Made by a program: the position numbers and the translations under genes. Below, one piece after another: positions 32,884 to 42,470 of a DNA stretch of 64,000 nt (the first letter of the stretch is position 1; each line of letters opens with the position of its first letter). Source of the stretch: MED-G82 sp964342675 (lineage in GTDB: Bacteria; Pseudomonadota; Gammaproteobacteria; Magnimaribacterales; D2472); the NCBI GenBank assembly GCA_964342675.1, contig CAYFFR010000001.1, positions 21,389 through 85,388 on the forward strand, read 5' to 3'. Below the pieces are notes generated by a model. That model was not told the DNA's origin. It was given only the letters and a program-made list of their open reading frames with translations, and did no database searches.

Positions 32884-34557
32884 TTAATTTTTTAAATTAT
32901 TCACAAACTGGTCACGAAGAAAGGGTTTAGAAAATTTTCCTGAGGCTATTCTTGGTAATGGTTCAAATTGTATTGCTACATTTTCAGGTATCTGAAATTT
33001 TGCTAATTTATCTTTTAAGAATTCTTGAATTTCGTCACTACTTAGCTTAGCTGAGTCATGAGCGTAAATTGCTGCGCATAATATTTCACCCAATCTTTCA
33101 TCTGGAATTCCAAAAACTGCAACCTCCCTTACTAATTTGTGCTCAGCAATTGCTGATTCAACTTCGATACAAGAAATATTTTCTCCACCTCTTATTACCA
33201 AATCTTTAACCCTATCAACAATAAATAAGAATCCGTCTTGTATATATCCTAGGTCTCCAGATCTAAACCAACCATCACTGTTAAATACCTCTTTTGTTGC
33301 TTTATCGTTATTCCAATAGCCAATCATGTTTGCTGGAGATTTTATTAGCACCTCACCTACGTTTCCATCAGGTAAAAAATTCCAATCTTGATCAGAAATA
33401 GCTAGCTCGGTGATAGGAGGAACTGCTCTACCACAGCTGGATGGATGTTCTAAATAATCATCATCTGCATTTAATGTTCCAAGGGCATTTGTTTCAGTTA
33501 AACCGTAACCAATAGATGGAGTACCTGCCATCTCATCATTCAAGCGCTTTACATGCTCTGGAGGTCTAGGGGCACCTCCCCCGCTTAAATCTTTCAATGA
33601 AGATAAATCATATTTATCTCTATCAGGATGATTTAAAATATCCCATGTTTGTGTAGGAACCCCTGTGATTGATGTAATTTTTTCTTTTGCAATTAATTTC
33701 ATAGCTTCTAAAACATCCCATTTTGGAATTAGAATCATTTTTCTTCCTGAGATCACAGACATCAAGAACCCTGCATGTGATCCAGTTACATGGAATAATG
33801 GAACGCAATGAAGTATTGATTGGGGATGATCAGTTGCTGTTTGATCCGAATCAGAATCAACTTCTCTCGCTACTCGAATTGAAAAAAATAATGCCCAACT
33901 AAACAAAGTAGCAAGGACGTTTCTGTGAGATGATAAGACTCCTTTAGGGTTTCCTGTAGAACCAGAAGTATAAAAAATTGTTGCATGATCGTCAGGGTCT
34001 ATTGTGACTTCAGGCCAAGTATCTGGTTGATTATTGATAAAATTATTGAAACTTGGTTGATTTTTATTAGATCTGACGAAAATCTTTTTTAGATCTTTTA
34101 TTTCGTCCAACCCCTCTAATCTTTTTTCATCTCCAATAATAATTTTTGATGAAGAATCTTTTAATGCATAAATTATCTCAACTGGGACCCACCAAGAATT
34201 TAATGGGACAAGTACTGCTCCCATTGATACGACTGCAATGTAAATAATAATATATTCAGGATTATTTGGCATACATACTGATACACGATCACCTTTCTGA
34301 ACACCAGCTGATTTTAAGGCATGTGCTGTTTGTGCAGCTTTGCTGTAGATATCCTTAAAGGTATATCTTTCTTCCTGATAAACAAGCCAATCTTGATCTG
34401 GAAATAACAAACCAAATTCAAAATAATCTTTTAATGTCTTAGGTGCAGACTTAAATTCTTTATAAGTTATCCCTGACTTGTGCTTAATCTCTTCATACTC
34501 GAACAGTTGTCCTGGAGCAGTTAGCTCATCAACATATTCAAAAAAATCTTTCTTCAT
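32884..34557 (-). CDS. Acyl-CoA synthetase (AMP-forming)
   Basis: 557 residues of the adenylate-forming superfamily. P-loop ATIFYTSGSTGNPKGVLSS (about 188-206), SIGYGLTETNALG core, WFRSGDLGYI, and VDRVKDLVIRGGENISCIE in the hinge, with the catalytic lysine in IASGKFSKPF. It makes acyl-CoA from a fatty or other carboxylic acid. It is a monocistronic minus-strand gene between phoB and a divergent protease, with no linked beta-oxidation partner on its strand. Paralogue of the ligases at 19185 and 39540. Confidence 0.87.
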   Translation of the reverse strand: MKKDFFEYVDELTAPGQLFEYEEIKHKSGITYKEFKSAPKTLKDYFEFGLLFPDQDWLVYQEERYTFKDIYSKAAQTAHALKSAGVQKGDRVSVCMPNNPEYIIIYIAVVSMGAVLVPLNSWWVPVEIIYALKDSSSKIIIGDEKRLEGLDEIKDLKKIFVRSNKNQPSFNNFINNQPDTWPEVTIDPDDHATIFYTSGSTGNPKGVLSSHRNVLATLFSWALFFSIRVAREVDSDSDQTATDHPQSILHCVPLFHVTGSHAGFLMSVISGRKMILIPKWDVLEAMKLIAKEKITSITGVPTQTWDILNHPDRDKYDLSSLKDLSGGGAPRPPEHVKRLNDEMAGTPSIGYGLTETNALGTLNADDDYLEHPSSCGRAVPPITELAISDQDWNFLPDGNVGEVLIKSPANMIGYWNNDKATKEVFNSDGWFRSGDLGYIQDGFLFIVDRVKDLVIRGGENISCIEVESAIAEHKLVREVAVFGIPDERLGEILCAAIYAHDSAKLSSDEIQEFLKDKLAKFQIPENVAIQFEPLPRIASGKFSKPFLRDQFVNNLKN

Positions 34558-34599
34558 ACTTTTCCAGAATCACTAGGAGTAGTATCCTAAACGATTATT

Positions 34600-37071
34600 A
34601 TGATAAATAGAATTCATTTATACATAGTTTTTATAATATTAGCTGGTTGTGGTGGTGGTGGTGGAGGTGGTTCTTCTGGACCTCCGGCCTTATACACTGA
34701 ACAAGATACTCCTACTACTACTCCACCGAATAACCCAGTTACTCCTACCCTCTCATATGATGAGCTAAAAGAAAAATATGAAAACAATTATGAATATATA
34801 AGCCAATGGGGTCTTAAATCAGTGAATGCTGCATCTGCTTATGCAAGAGGAGCAACAGGGTCTAATATAATTATAGGTGTCACTGACTCAGGATTAGATA
34901 CCTCTCATGAAGAAATCTCTTATATGCGTATAGATTCTAGAAGTGATTTAAGCTATTCGAATTATGTCCCTAATACTCGTCAAAAAAGACATGGCACTAT
35001 GGTCTCATCTGTTGCTGCAGGAATTCTAAGTGAAAACGATGACTCACCCATGCATGGAGTAGCATTTGACGCAGACATTTTTTTTATTGCTATTCAATTA
35101 GCTGAGCCAGACGAAAATTATGATCCTATTGATCTAGGAGATAGTAGTGGAGACAACTCTCCTGACTACACTGGTGTAGATAACTTTTTTAGTCAATTAT
35201 TTAATATATATAGTAGTTATGATGTAGATATTGTAAATAATAGTTATGGTTATGCTGGAAACATAACTGACTATACTGAAGCACAACTTAGATCTGCTTT
35301 TCCTAAAACAATTGAAGCAATGGCTCAATTAGATACAAATGATTCTGATAAAACTATATTTGTTTGGTCAGCAGGAAATGCTGGAAGCTATGCGGATCAA
35401 GGAGTTGATTTCTCAAGTCCAGAAGTCTTGCCAGGTATTGCTGCATATATTTCGGAAGTACAGGGCCACTCTATAGCGGTTGTATCAATAGATGAAAGTG
35501 GTGAGATTTCTGATTTTTCAAGTAGATGTGGAATTGCAGCAGAATATTGTATTGCTGCTCCAGGAGCTGAAATTACTGTTGCTTATCCAGTATCTCAATC
35601 CGATCAAGGTATATATGATGATGTTGATAGAGACTGTGAAACAAATAATAGTTGTTATGCAATAACTAATGGAACTTCATTTGCATCCCCTTTCGTCGCT
35701 GGTGGTCTAGCTGTTATTGCAGATCACTTTGAAGGTCAGTTAGGAAGTACTGAATTGGTTGAAAGACTCTTTGCTACTGCTAATAAAGAAGGTGTATATG
35801 CAAATTCAGAAATTTATGGACAAGGTTTAATGGATCTAGATGCTGCAACATCGCCTGTGGGTCAGTTAACCGCGACTTTAACTAGTTCTATTGATGGTAT
35901 AAAAGTCCCGTTACATTCTACAATTATTGATGTATCCAGTATGGCTTTTGGTGATTCAATTATAAATAACCTATCAAACCAATCACTTATACTCTTTGAT
36001 GAATTAAATGCGCCATTTAGATATTCATTAACAAACTTTATAACTGATATTGGTCAAGAAAGTTTGTTTAAACAAAAGATAAGTCCCCACATCAAGCATA
36101 CAAATCAAAAGATAGTAACTCAGTTTGGCTCAATGGAATTAAGAAAAGCAGTTGATAGAAGTAATATATTCCAATCATTTAATACTCATATTAACGAAGC
36201 TTATATAGAAAATTCTTATGGTTTTTTAATATCAAATAATGAAGATAATTATTTCATCAGTTCTGGCTTTAATTTTGATTCCAGTCTGGGATTTTTTAAT
36301 CATGCCTCAATTAATCAACACTCATATTTAAAAGAAGATATAGGTAATCCGTGGAGTAAATTTACAAAGAATGGAATTACTGTAGGAAAAGAATTCTTAA
36401 TTAACGATTATAAAATTACATTTATTAATTCAATAGGAAGGCCTGAAACTACTAACCCATTTAAAGAAAAATCAACTAATAATTCTATTGTTTTCAATGT
36501 AAGTAATTATAGTGAATGGTTCTCAATGCAATTTGGTGCTTTAAGAGAAAAGAATTCCAGCGTTGGTTTAAATGGCTCAGGGGCATTTAGTAGCAATTCA
36601 AAGCCCATGACAAAATTTATAGGTATGAATCTTCTTTATGAATCTAATTGGGGATTATTCTTCTCAAATTTCTATCATGGAAATACCAATAACAATTCAT
36701 CAAATATTGGCTTTATAAAGAATATACAAAACCTTCAATCAGAATCATTTAATCTTGGCTATAAACCCTTCCTGAAAAATAACAAACACCAATTAATCTT
36801 GTCAGTCAATCAACCGTTAAGATTAAAATCTGGAACTATGAATCTTAAGGTACCTGTATATAGGTCAAAAAATAAACAAATATTTTTTAATAATCTTAAT
36901 ATTGATTTACAACCATCAGGAAGAGAGATCAACTCTAAGATAGACTACAGTTTCTCAGAAAATTCATGGAGCATACAGTTTGGTATAGGTTATAAACAAG
37001 ATGCTTATCACTCTAAATATAGTAAAGATTATTGGTTTGGTAATATCAGTTTCATGAAATATTTATATTAA
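34600..37071 (+). CDS. Lipoprotein subtilisin-like serine protease, probable autotransporter
   Basis: 823 residues. Lipobox LAGC with lipidated Cys17 is followed by a run of glycines and a Pro/Thr-rich linker (to about 50). The S8 peptidase domain has catalytic Asp96 (VTDSGLD), His131 (RHGTMVS) and Ser360 (GTSFASPF). From about 430 the sequence becomes Asn/Ser/Phe-rich with repeated amphipathic strands to the end, consistent with a passenger linker and a beta-barrel. The layout matches NalP/SphB1-type lipoprotein autotransporters, which cleave other surface proteins. The barrel boundary is inferred, not proven. Confidence 0.82.
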   Translation: MINRIHLYIVFIILAGCGGGGGGGSSGPPALYTEQDTPTTTPPNNPVTPTLSYDELKEKYENNYEYISQWGLKSVNAASAYARGATGSNIIIGVTDSGLDTSHEEISYMRIDSRSDLSYSNYVPNTRQKRHGTMVSSVAAGILSENDDSPMHGVAFDADIFFIAIQLAEPDENYDPIDLGDSSGDNSPDYTGVDNFFSQLFNIYSSYDVDIVNNSYGYAGNITDYTEAQLRSAFPKTIEAMAQLDTNDSDKTIFVWSAGNAGSYADQGVDFSSPEVLPGIAAYISEVQGHSIAVVSIDESGEISDFSSRCGIAAEYCIAAPGAEITVAYPVSQSDQGIYDDVDRDCETNNSCYAITNGTSFASPFVAGGLAVIADHFEGQLGSTELVERLFATANKEGVYANSEIYGQGLMDLDAATSPVGQLTATLTSSIDGIKVPLHSTIIDVSSMAFGDSIINNLSNQSLILFDELNAPFRYSLTNFITDIGQESLFKQKISPHIKHTNQKIVTQFGSMELRKAVDRSNIFQSFNTHINEAYIENSYGFLISNNEDNYFISSGFNFDSSLGFFNHASINQHSYLKEDIGNPWSKFTKNGITVGKEFLINDYKITFINSIGRPETTNPFKEKSTNNSIVFNVSNYSEWFSMQFGALREKNSSVGLNGSGAFSSNSKPMTKFIGMNLLYESNWGLFFSNFYHGNTNNNSSNIGFIKNIQNLQSESFNLGYKPFLKNNKHQLILSVNQPLRLKSGTMNLKVPVYRSKNKQIFFNNLNIDLQPSGREINSKIDYSFSENSWSIQFGIGYKQDAYHSKYSKDYWFGNISFMKYLY

Positions 37072-37088
37072 AATTTTTGGAGAAAAGT

Positions 37089-37850
37089 TTGAATTTAAAA
37101 AACAAAATAGTTTATATAACTGGTGGTAGTGAAGGTATAGGATATGCCATTGCTAAGCAAGCAATGATCCATGGTGCTCAAACCATCATAACAGGTCGAG
37201 ATAGTTCCAAGCTACTTAAGGCCAAAAAAAAACTTATAGACATTTCACCTGATATACATACACAATGTTTTGATATTTCAGATGAAGAAAAAGTTAAGGA
37301 TGAGCTGACAAAAACCTATGATAAATATGGTGAAATTCATGGTCTAGTAAATAATGCCCCATCAGTACATGTTGGAATGATAGAAGACATGGATTATTCT
37401 GCTTGGAGAACTAACTTTAAAGCTAATTTAGATGGTGTATTTTTTACAACAAATTATGTTTTACCAAAGATGAAAAAAGCTAAGCAAGGGGCTATTGTGA
37501 ATATAGCATCTGTTGCAGGTTTAAAAGGTACATCATTTCTTTCAGCTTACGGAGCAGCTAAAGCGGGTTTAATACATTTTTCTAAATCTTCAGCTATAGA
37601 AGGAGCTCCTTTTGTTAGAGTAAACTGTGTTATTCCTGGAGCAGTATTAACACCATCATTACGAAATGCTATGCCAACTGATAATATGATGAATGAAACC
37701 AGTAAATCCATACCTTTAAAACGCATAGGAAAACCTGATGAAATTGCATCAGCAGTTTTATTTCTATTAAGTGATGATGCATCATATATTACTGGTGCTG
37801 ATCTAATAATAGATGGTGGAAAAACAGCAGATTTAAATGCAGGAAATTAA
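37089..37850 (+). CDS. SDR-family oxidoreductase
   Basis: 253 residues. I use the TTG at 37089, since GGAG (37079-37082) lies six bases before it; a TTG at 37077 is also in frame but has no ribosome site. Motifs: TGGSEGIG (residues about 10-17), NNAPS, catalytic Ser in NIASVAG, and Tyr/Lys in AYGAAKAG. The ending ITGADLIIDGG is standard. The stop overlaps the KstD-like gene by 14 bases, so they are co-translated, fitting a hydroxysteroid or hydroxyacyl dehydrogenase role. That role is inferred. Confidence 0.83.
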   Translation: MNLKNKIVYITGGSEGIGYAIAKQAMIHGAQTIITGRDSSKLLKAKKKLIDISPDIHTQCFDISDEEKVKDELTKTYDKYGEIHGLVNNAPSVHVGMIEDMDYSAWRTNFKANLDGVFFTTNYVLPKMKKAKQGAIVNIASVAGLKGTSFLSAYGAAKAGLIHFSKSSAIEGAPFVRVNCVIPGAVLTPSLRNAMPTDNMMNETSKSIPLKRIGKPDEIASAVLFLLSDDASYITGADLIIDGGKTADLNAGN

Positions 37851-39540
37851 TATAAAACCTAAAGACCCAAACTGGTTTTCATCAGTAGAGTCTCCTCAAA
37901 AAGTGTCAGACCCATTAATGGTTAATTGGGATGACACAGCTGATCTTATTGTGGTTGGTTTAGGTGGGGCTGGTATAGCTGCAGCTAACGAGGCTTTAGA
38001 TAAGAGTTGCACTGTAATAGGAATTGATAAAACTACTGGTGGAGGAGCTACAGCTAGGAGTGGCGGTATATTTTATGCTGGTGGAGGTACATCCTTCCAA
38101 AAAGATGCAGGAGTTAAAGATACCCCAAATAATATGTTTAATTACTTAATTCAAGAAGTTGGAGATGTTGTTAAAGAAAGCACCTTAAGAAACTTTTGTG
38201 ATACTTCAGTAGAAAATACAGAATGGCTAGTTAAAAATGGCGTTAAATTTAATTCTGCATATTATAAAAAGAAAACCAGTTATCCTGATGCAGGTCATTT
38301 TTTATATCATTCAGATAATTCTTTAGTGCCTAAGTATATGGAAAATGCTGAACCAGCACCAAGAGGTCATAGAGGTTATGAAGAAGGTCCTTTCAAGCCA
38401 GTAGGGGTTGGTGGAACTATTTATCATCCTTTAAAAAAATCAGCTATTAAAAAAGGTTTAAAAATTTACCCACAAACTGAAGCTAGAGGTTTGATAGTGA
38501 ATTCAAACAATGATGTTGTAGGAATTAAAGTTCTAAGCTTACCAGGAGGAAAACAGGCAGAGAAGCATAAAAAATTAATGCGTAAAGGAGAAGCATTTCA
38601 AATGCTGTTACCACAAAACTATCCTGGAGCAAGTTTTTTTCAAGCTATAGGAAGCTTCTATATAAATAGAGCAAAAAAAATCGAAGCTAAATATAGAGAA
38701 ATAAAACTTTTTAGAGCAAAAAAAGGGGTGTGTATAGCAGCAGGAGGATTTATATTCAATCGCGAGATGGTCAAGCATTATGCTCCAAAGTATTTTTCAG
38801 GAATGCCCTTAGGTACAGTAAATGATGATGGTTCTGGCATCAGACTAGGTCAAAGTGTTGGGGGACGTGCTGATTTAATGGATAGAGTTACTGCATGGAG
38901 GATGATCAATCCACCTACTGCTTTTGCTCAAGGCATTGTTGTAAATAAATCTGGTAATAGATTTACAAATGAAATGGTCTATGGTGCAACATTAGGTGAT
39001 GCAATGTGTGAAAAACAAAATGGTAAATCATATTTAATTCTAGATGAGGTATTGTTTAAAAAAGCAAAAGCAGAAGCAAAAACAGCCTTGCCTTTTCAAA
39101 GAGATCCTGCACTGATTATGATGTACTTTAATGCAAGAAAGAAAACACAATTATCAAAACTATCCAAAATATATGATATAGATGAATCTAATCTCAAAAA
39201 ATCTATAGAGAAATATAACGCTTCTGCAAGATCGAACAAACCTTGTGAGTATGGGAAAGCAGCTAAAGATGTGCATGAATTAAAAGCTCCCTTCTATATC
39301 ATGGATATTTCAATTGATTCAAGACTCTCTCCCTTACCATGCATTACTCTTGGTGGGTTGGTATTAAATGAGGCAACTGGGGAAGTATTAAATAAAGATA
39401 ATAATGAAATTAAAGGACTCTATGCTGCTGGAAGATCAGCTATTGGGATTTGTTCTAATATATATGTTTCGGGTCTCTCAATAGCAGACTGCATATTTTC
39501 TGGAAGACGAGTTGGTAGCCATATAGGAGGTAATAAATAA
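37837..39540 (+). CDS. FAD-dependent oxidoreductase, 3-ketosteroid dehydrogenase-like
   Basis: A 567-residue fumarate reductase/KstD-superfamily flavoprotein. FAD-binding VGLGGAGIAAANEA (40-53) and GGGATARSGGIFYAGGG are followed by a long insertion, a late LPCITLGGLVLNEATGEV and GLYAAGRSAIGICSNIYVSG, all typical of 3-ketosteroid-Delta1/Delta4 dehydrogenases and related proteins. No membrane anchor. It overlaps the upstream SDR and the downstream acyl-CoA ligase (one base at 39540), so it is one operon. Whether it acts on a sterol nucleus or another enone lipid is unproven. Confidence 0.78.
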   Translation: MQEINIKPKDPNWFSSVESPQKVSDPLMVNWDDTADLIVVGLGGAGIAAANEALDKSCTVIGIDKTTGGGATARSGGIFYAGGGTSFQKDAGVKDTPNNMFNYLIQEVGDVVKESTLRNFCDTSVENTEWLVKNGVKFNSAYYKKKTSYPDAGHFLYHSDNSLVPKYMENAEPAPRGHRGYEEGPFKPVGVGGTIYHPLKKSAIKKGLKIYPQTEARGLIVNSNNDVVGIKVLSLPGGKQAEKHKKLMRKGEAFQMLLPQNYPGASFFQAIGSFYINRAKKIEAKYREIKLFRAKKGVCIAAGGFIFNREMVKHYAPKYFSGMPLGTVNDDGSGIRLGQSVGGRADLMDRVTAWRMINPPTAFAQGIVVNKSGNRFTNEMVYGATLGDAMCEKQNGKSYLILDEVLFKKAKAEAKTALPFQRDPALIMMYFNARKKTQLSKLSKIYDIDESNLKKSIEKYNASARSNKPCEYGKAAKDVHELKAPFYIMDISIDSRLSPLPCITLGGLVLNEATGEVLNKDNNEIKGLYAAGRSAIGICSNIYVSGLSIADCIFSGRRVGSHIGGNK

Positions 39541-41159
39541 TGAACCTTAATTTTGCAACATTATGGGAAAATATTTCAGACTTAATACCTGATACAAATG
39601 CCCTGATCTGTCGTGATGAAGTATATACCTGGAGGGATTATGAAAAACAATCTGCAAAAGTAGCATCAGCTCTAAGTAAAGCAGGTCTGAAAGAACATTC
39701 AACTGCAGGAATATACTTACATAATTCAAATGAGTACCTAATTGCACAATTCTCTATATTTAAAGTCGGTGGAGTTTCAATCAATGTAAATTATAGATAT
39801 CAAGCTGATGAACTTATTTATCTTATTGATAATGCAGATTGCGAAGCTATTTTTTATCAAGCATGTTATGGAGAACAAATAAACAAAATTAAAGATCACT
39901 TACCGAAAGTAAAAGCATGGATCGAGGTAGCCGATGGTTCAGAGTCTATTGTGAAGCACGCCCTTCATTATGAGGAATTAATTGAAAGATATGATCCTAT
40001 GGAAAGGTTTGAAAGATCTGAAGATATTTTGTATATGCTTTACACGGGCGGAACAACAGGCATGCCTAAAGGGGTAATGTATAAGCAATCAGAATTTATT
40101 GTTGCAATGTTTAGAACTCTTAAAGGCTTAGGTTTTGATGTACCAGAGAATCTTGATGATTTAAATGACTATATATTAAAGGTTAATCAATCTGGAGAAA
40201 CTCCTGTTAGCTTAGTTGGATGTCCTTTAATGCATGGCACAGGTATGTGGTTAGGTTGTTTTTTACCTCATAATCTTGGTGGAACAGTAGTCACTATGCC
40301 AGAACTTGGATTCAACCCTCATAATTTATGGGAAGAATGTCTAAGATCTAAAGCAACAAGCATTACCATAGTTGGTGATGCCTTTGCTAGACCTATGCTA
40401 GATGCATTGAATGATGCAAAAGACAGGAATCAGCCCTATGACTTAAGATATCTTAAAACAATTATCTCAAGCGGAGTAATGTGGAGCTCAGAAGTTAAAA
40501 TGGGTATTCTGGAACATGCTGACATAGTTCTAATGGATACTATGGGATCAACTGAGGGTGGTATGGGATCATCAATAACAACTCGTGATGCTAAAACCCA
40601 AACTGCTAAATTTAGACTAAACCCAGGTACTATTGTCCTCGGAGATGATGGTGAACTAGTAGAGCCTGGATCAAACAAAATGGGAATGATTGGAACAGCT
40701 GGGCTTGTACCAATTGGCTATTATAAAGATGAAGAGAAATCTAAAGCTACCTTTAAAGAATATCAAGGTGTCCGATATAGCTTTCCTGGTGATTATGCAA
40801 AAGTCGAAGTAGATGGCACTATCACTCTTTTAGGTAGAGGAAGTAACTGTATTAACTCAGCAGGAGAGAAAATTTATCCAGAAGAAGTAGAAGAAGCGTT
40901 AAAAAAGAACCATGAGGTTTTTGATTGTTTGGTTGTAGGCGTTGAAGATAAAAAATTTGGTCAAAAGGTTGTAGCTGTAATTTCTATATCTAGTACAGAT
41001 AAGGTCTCCGAAGATGAGCTAATAAATAAAACAAGAGAACATCTATCTGGATATAAATTACCAAAAAAAATTATCTTTGTAGATGAAGTGAAAAGAGCGC
41101 CTAATGGGAAAGCAAATTATAAATGGGCAAAAGAAGTAGCAGATGAAGCATGTGATTAA
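39540..41159 (+). CDS. Acyl-CoA synthetase, FadD19/steroid-CoA-ligase-like
   Basis: 539 residues. The P-loop MLYTGGTTGMPKGVMYKQ has the GGTTGMPKGVM form characteristic of the FadD17/FadD19 group, which activates steroid side-chain acids in actinobacteria. Further motifs: DTMGSTEGGMGSS, FPGDYAKVE, and GEKIYPEEVEEAL, with the C-terminal APNGKANYKWAKE carrying the catalytic lysine. Its neighbours are a KstD-like flavoprotein and an SDR. The steroid assignment rests on similarity in this motif and context. The C-terminus overlaps the YqgE gene by 17 bases. Confidence 0.82.
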   Translation: MNLNFATLWENISDLIPDTNALICRDEVYTWRDYEKQSAKVASALSKAGLKEHSTAGIYLHNSNEYLIAQFSIFKVGGVSINVNYRYQADELIYLIDNADCEAIFYQACYGEQINKIKDHLPKVKAWIEVADGSESIVKHALHYEELIERYDPMERFERSEDILYMLYTGGTTGMPKGVMYKQSEFIVAMFRTLKGLGFDVPENLDDLNDYILKVNQSGETPVSLVGCPLMHGTGMWLGCFLPHNLGGTVVTMPELGFNPHNLWEECLRSKATSITIVGDAFARPMLDALNDAKDRNQPYDLRYLKTIISSGVMWSSEVKMGILEHADIVLMDTMGSTEGGMGSSITTRDAKTQTAKFRLNPGTIVLGDDGELVEPGSNKMGMIGTAGLVPIGYYKDEEKSKATFKEYQGVRYSFPGDYAKVEVDGTITLLGRGSNCINSAGEKIYPEEVEEALKKNHEVFDCLVVGVEDKKFGQKVVAVISISSTDKVSEDELINKTREHLSGYKLPKKIIFVDEVKRAPNGKANYKWAKEVADEACD

Positions 41160-41718
41160 TAATTCACAAGAGAATAAGTTCTTATATTTTTCAAATCAGA
41201 TGCCTGGTGATTTTTTTTCTGATTCTCTTATATATTTATGTGAACACAATAATGAAGGAGCATTTGGATTTATAGTAAATCAGCCCTTTGAAGTTTCTGT
41301 TAGTAGTTTATTTTCAAAATTAAATCCAAGAAATAACCAAAAAGTTTTATCAACTGATCGAATAATGAGAGGTGGTCCTGTAGAGCCAGATAGAATTTTT
41401 ATACTTCATGAAGAAATTGAAAAATCTTTTAAGCAAACAAGTCAGATAACAAATAATCTATACATAACTACTTCCGAAGATTTTATTAAGTATTTGAGTT
41501 TGAATAACCCAATCATTAAATCAAGGATATTAATTGGTTATTGTGGTTGGGGTCCTGGACAACTTGAAGATGAAATTAAAACAAACTCTTGGCAAATTAT
41601 AGAAACAAATGAAGATATCATTTTTGATTCTCTTCCACATCAAATGGTGCCAACCTTGTCTCAAAGACTTGGTTACGATATTAGAAAGATTGTGAATTCA
41701 AATACTAAAAATCATTAA
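41143..41718 (+). CDS. YqgE/AlgH family protein (DUF179)
   Basis: A 191-residue DUF179 protein. The family core FLYFSNQMPGDFFSDSLIYLCEH, GAFGFIVNQP, RGGPVEPDRIFILH and the GYCGWGPGQLEDEI segment are all recognisable. Function is unknown; in other gammaproteobacteria it is beside yqgF and has been linked to alginate or ribosome-related regulation. Here it overlaps the 3' end of an acyl-CoA ligase and precedes an SDR, which is not the usual context, and yqgF is absent. Confidence 0.87.
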   Translation: MKHVINNSQENKFLYFSNQMPGDFFSDSLIYLCEHNNEGAFGFIVNQPFEVSVSSLFSKLNPRNNQKVLSTDRIMRGGPVEPDRIFILHEEIEKSFKQTSQITNNLYITTSEDFIKYLSLNNPIIKSRILIGYCGWGPGQLEDEIKTNSWQIIETNEDIIFDSLPHQMVPTLSQRLGYDIRKIVNSNTKNH

Positions 41719-41723
41719 AAGTT

Positions 41724-42470
41724 ATGCAAAGGTTTCAAGGTAAAAATACCCTAATAACAGGAGCGGCCTCTGGAATAGGCAAGTCTACTGCTATACGTTT
41801 AGCTAATGAAGGAGCAAAATTAATCTTAATTGATTCAAATAAATCGGGTCTACTTAAGATAAATAAAGAACTGAAAGACCACACCTTAGAATCAAAGACT
41901 CTAGATATTTCTGATAATCAATCTATTAAAGACTTGTTTATAGATATTAATAAAAAGTATAAAAAATTAGATGTTTTAATTAATGTAGCTGGCATTTTAA
42001 GATTTGATCATTCTGAAAACGTAATCCTAAATGATTGGAAACATATAATTGATGTTAATTTAACAGGAACTTTTTTTATGTGCAGATATGCCCTGCCTCT
42101 ACTATTAAAATCCAAAGGTAGTATTGTGAATGTCTCATCAACAGCAGCAATTGGATCGCATGCTTGGACAGCAGCATATAGCGCTTCAAAAGGAGGTATT
42201 AGCGCTTTTTCTAAAACTTTAGCAGTTGAGTATGGTATGAAAGGACTTAATGTTAATTGTGTATGTCCGGCCTCAGTTGAAACTCCAATGTCAACAGGTT
42301 CTAACTTACCAAAAGATATAGATAGAAGACTGTTAAAAAAAATTATGCCTTTAGATGGAGTAAATAGGAGTCCTGATGATATTGCCTCTGCCATAGCATT
42401 TCTGGCCTCAAATGATGCTATTCATATAAATGGTATTGATCTTAGAGTTGATGGAGGTCTTTTATCTTGA
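41724..42470 (+). CDS. SDR-family oxidoreductase
   Basis: 248-residue classical SDR. TGAASGIG near residues 12-19, NVAGIL, NVSSTAAIG and Tyr/Lys in AYSASKGG are intact; the ending INGIDLRVDGG is standard. Aspartate after strand 2 (LIDSNK) suggests NAD. It starts five bases after yqgE and overlaps the TTG start of ggt by TTGA. Typical of 3-oxoacyl-ACP reductase-like or steroid SDRs; the substrate cannot be read. Confidence 0.85.
   Translation: MQRFQGKNTLITGAASGIGKSTAIRLANEGAKLILIDSNKSGLLKINKELKDHTLESKTLDISDNQSIKDLFIDINKKYKKLDVLINVAGILRFDHSENVILNDWKHIIDVNLTGTFFMCRYALPLLLKSKGSIVNVSSTAAIGSHAWTAAYSASKGGISAFSKTLAVEYGMKGLNVNCVCPASVETPMSTGSNLPKDIDRRLLKKIMPLDGVNRSPDDIASAIAFLASNDAIHINGIDLRVDGGLLS

Noticed and set aside
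42008..42394. 128-codon open frame antisense to an SDR
   Set aside because: Fully inside the SDR gene, with no family features.
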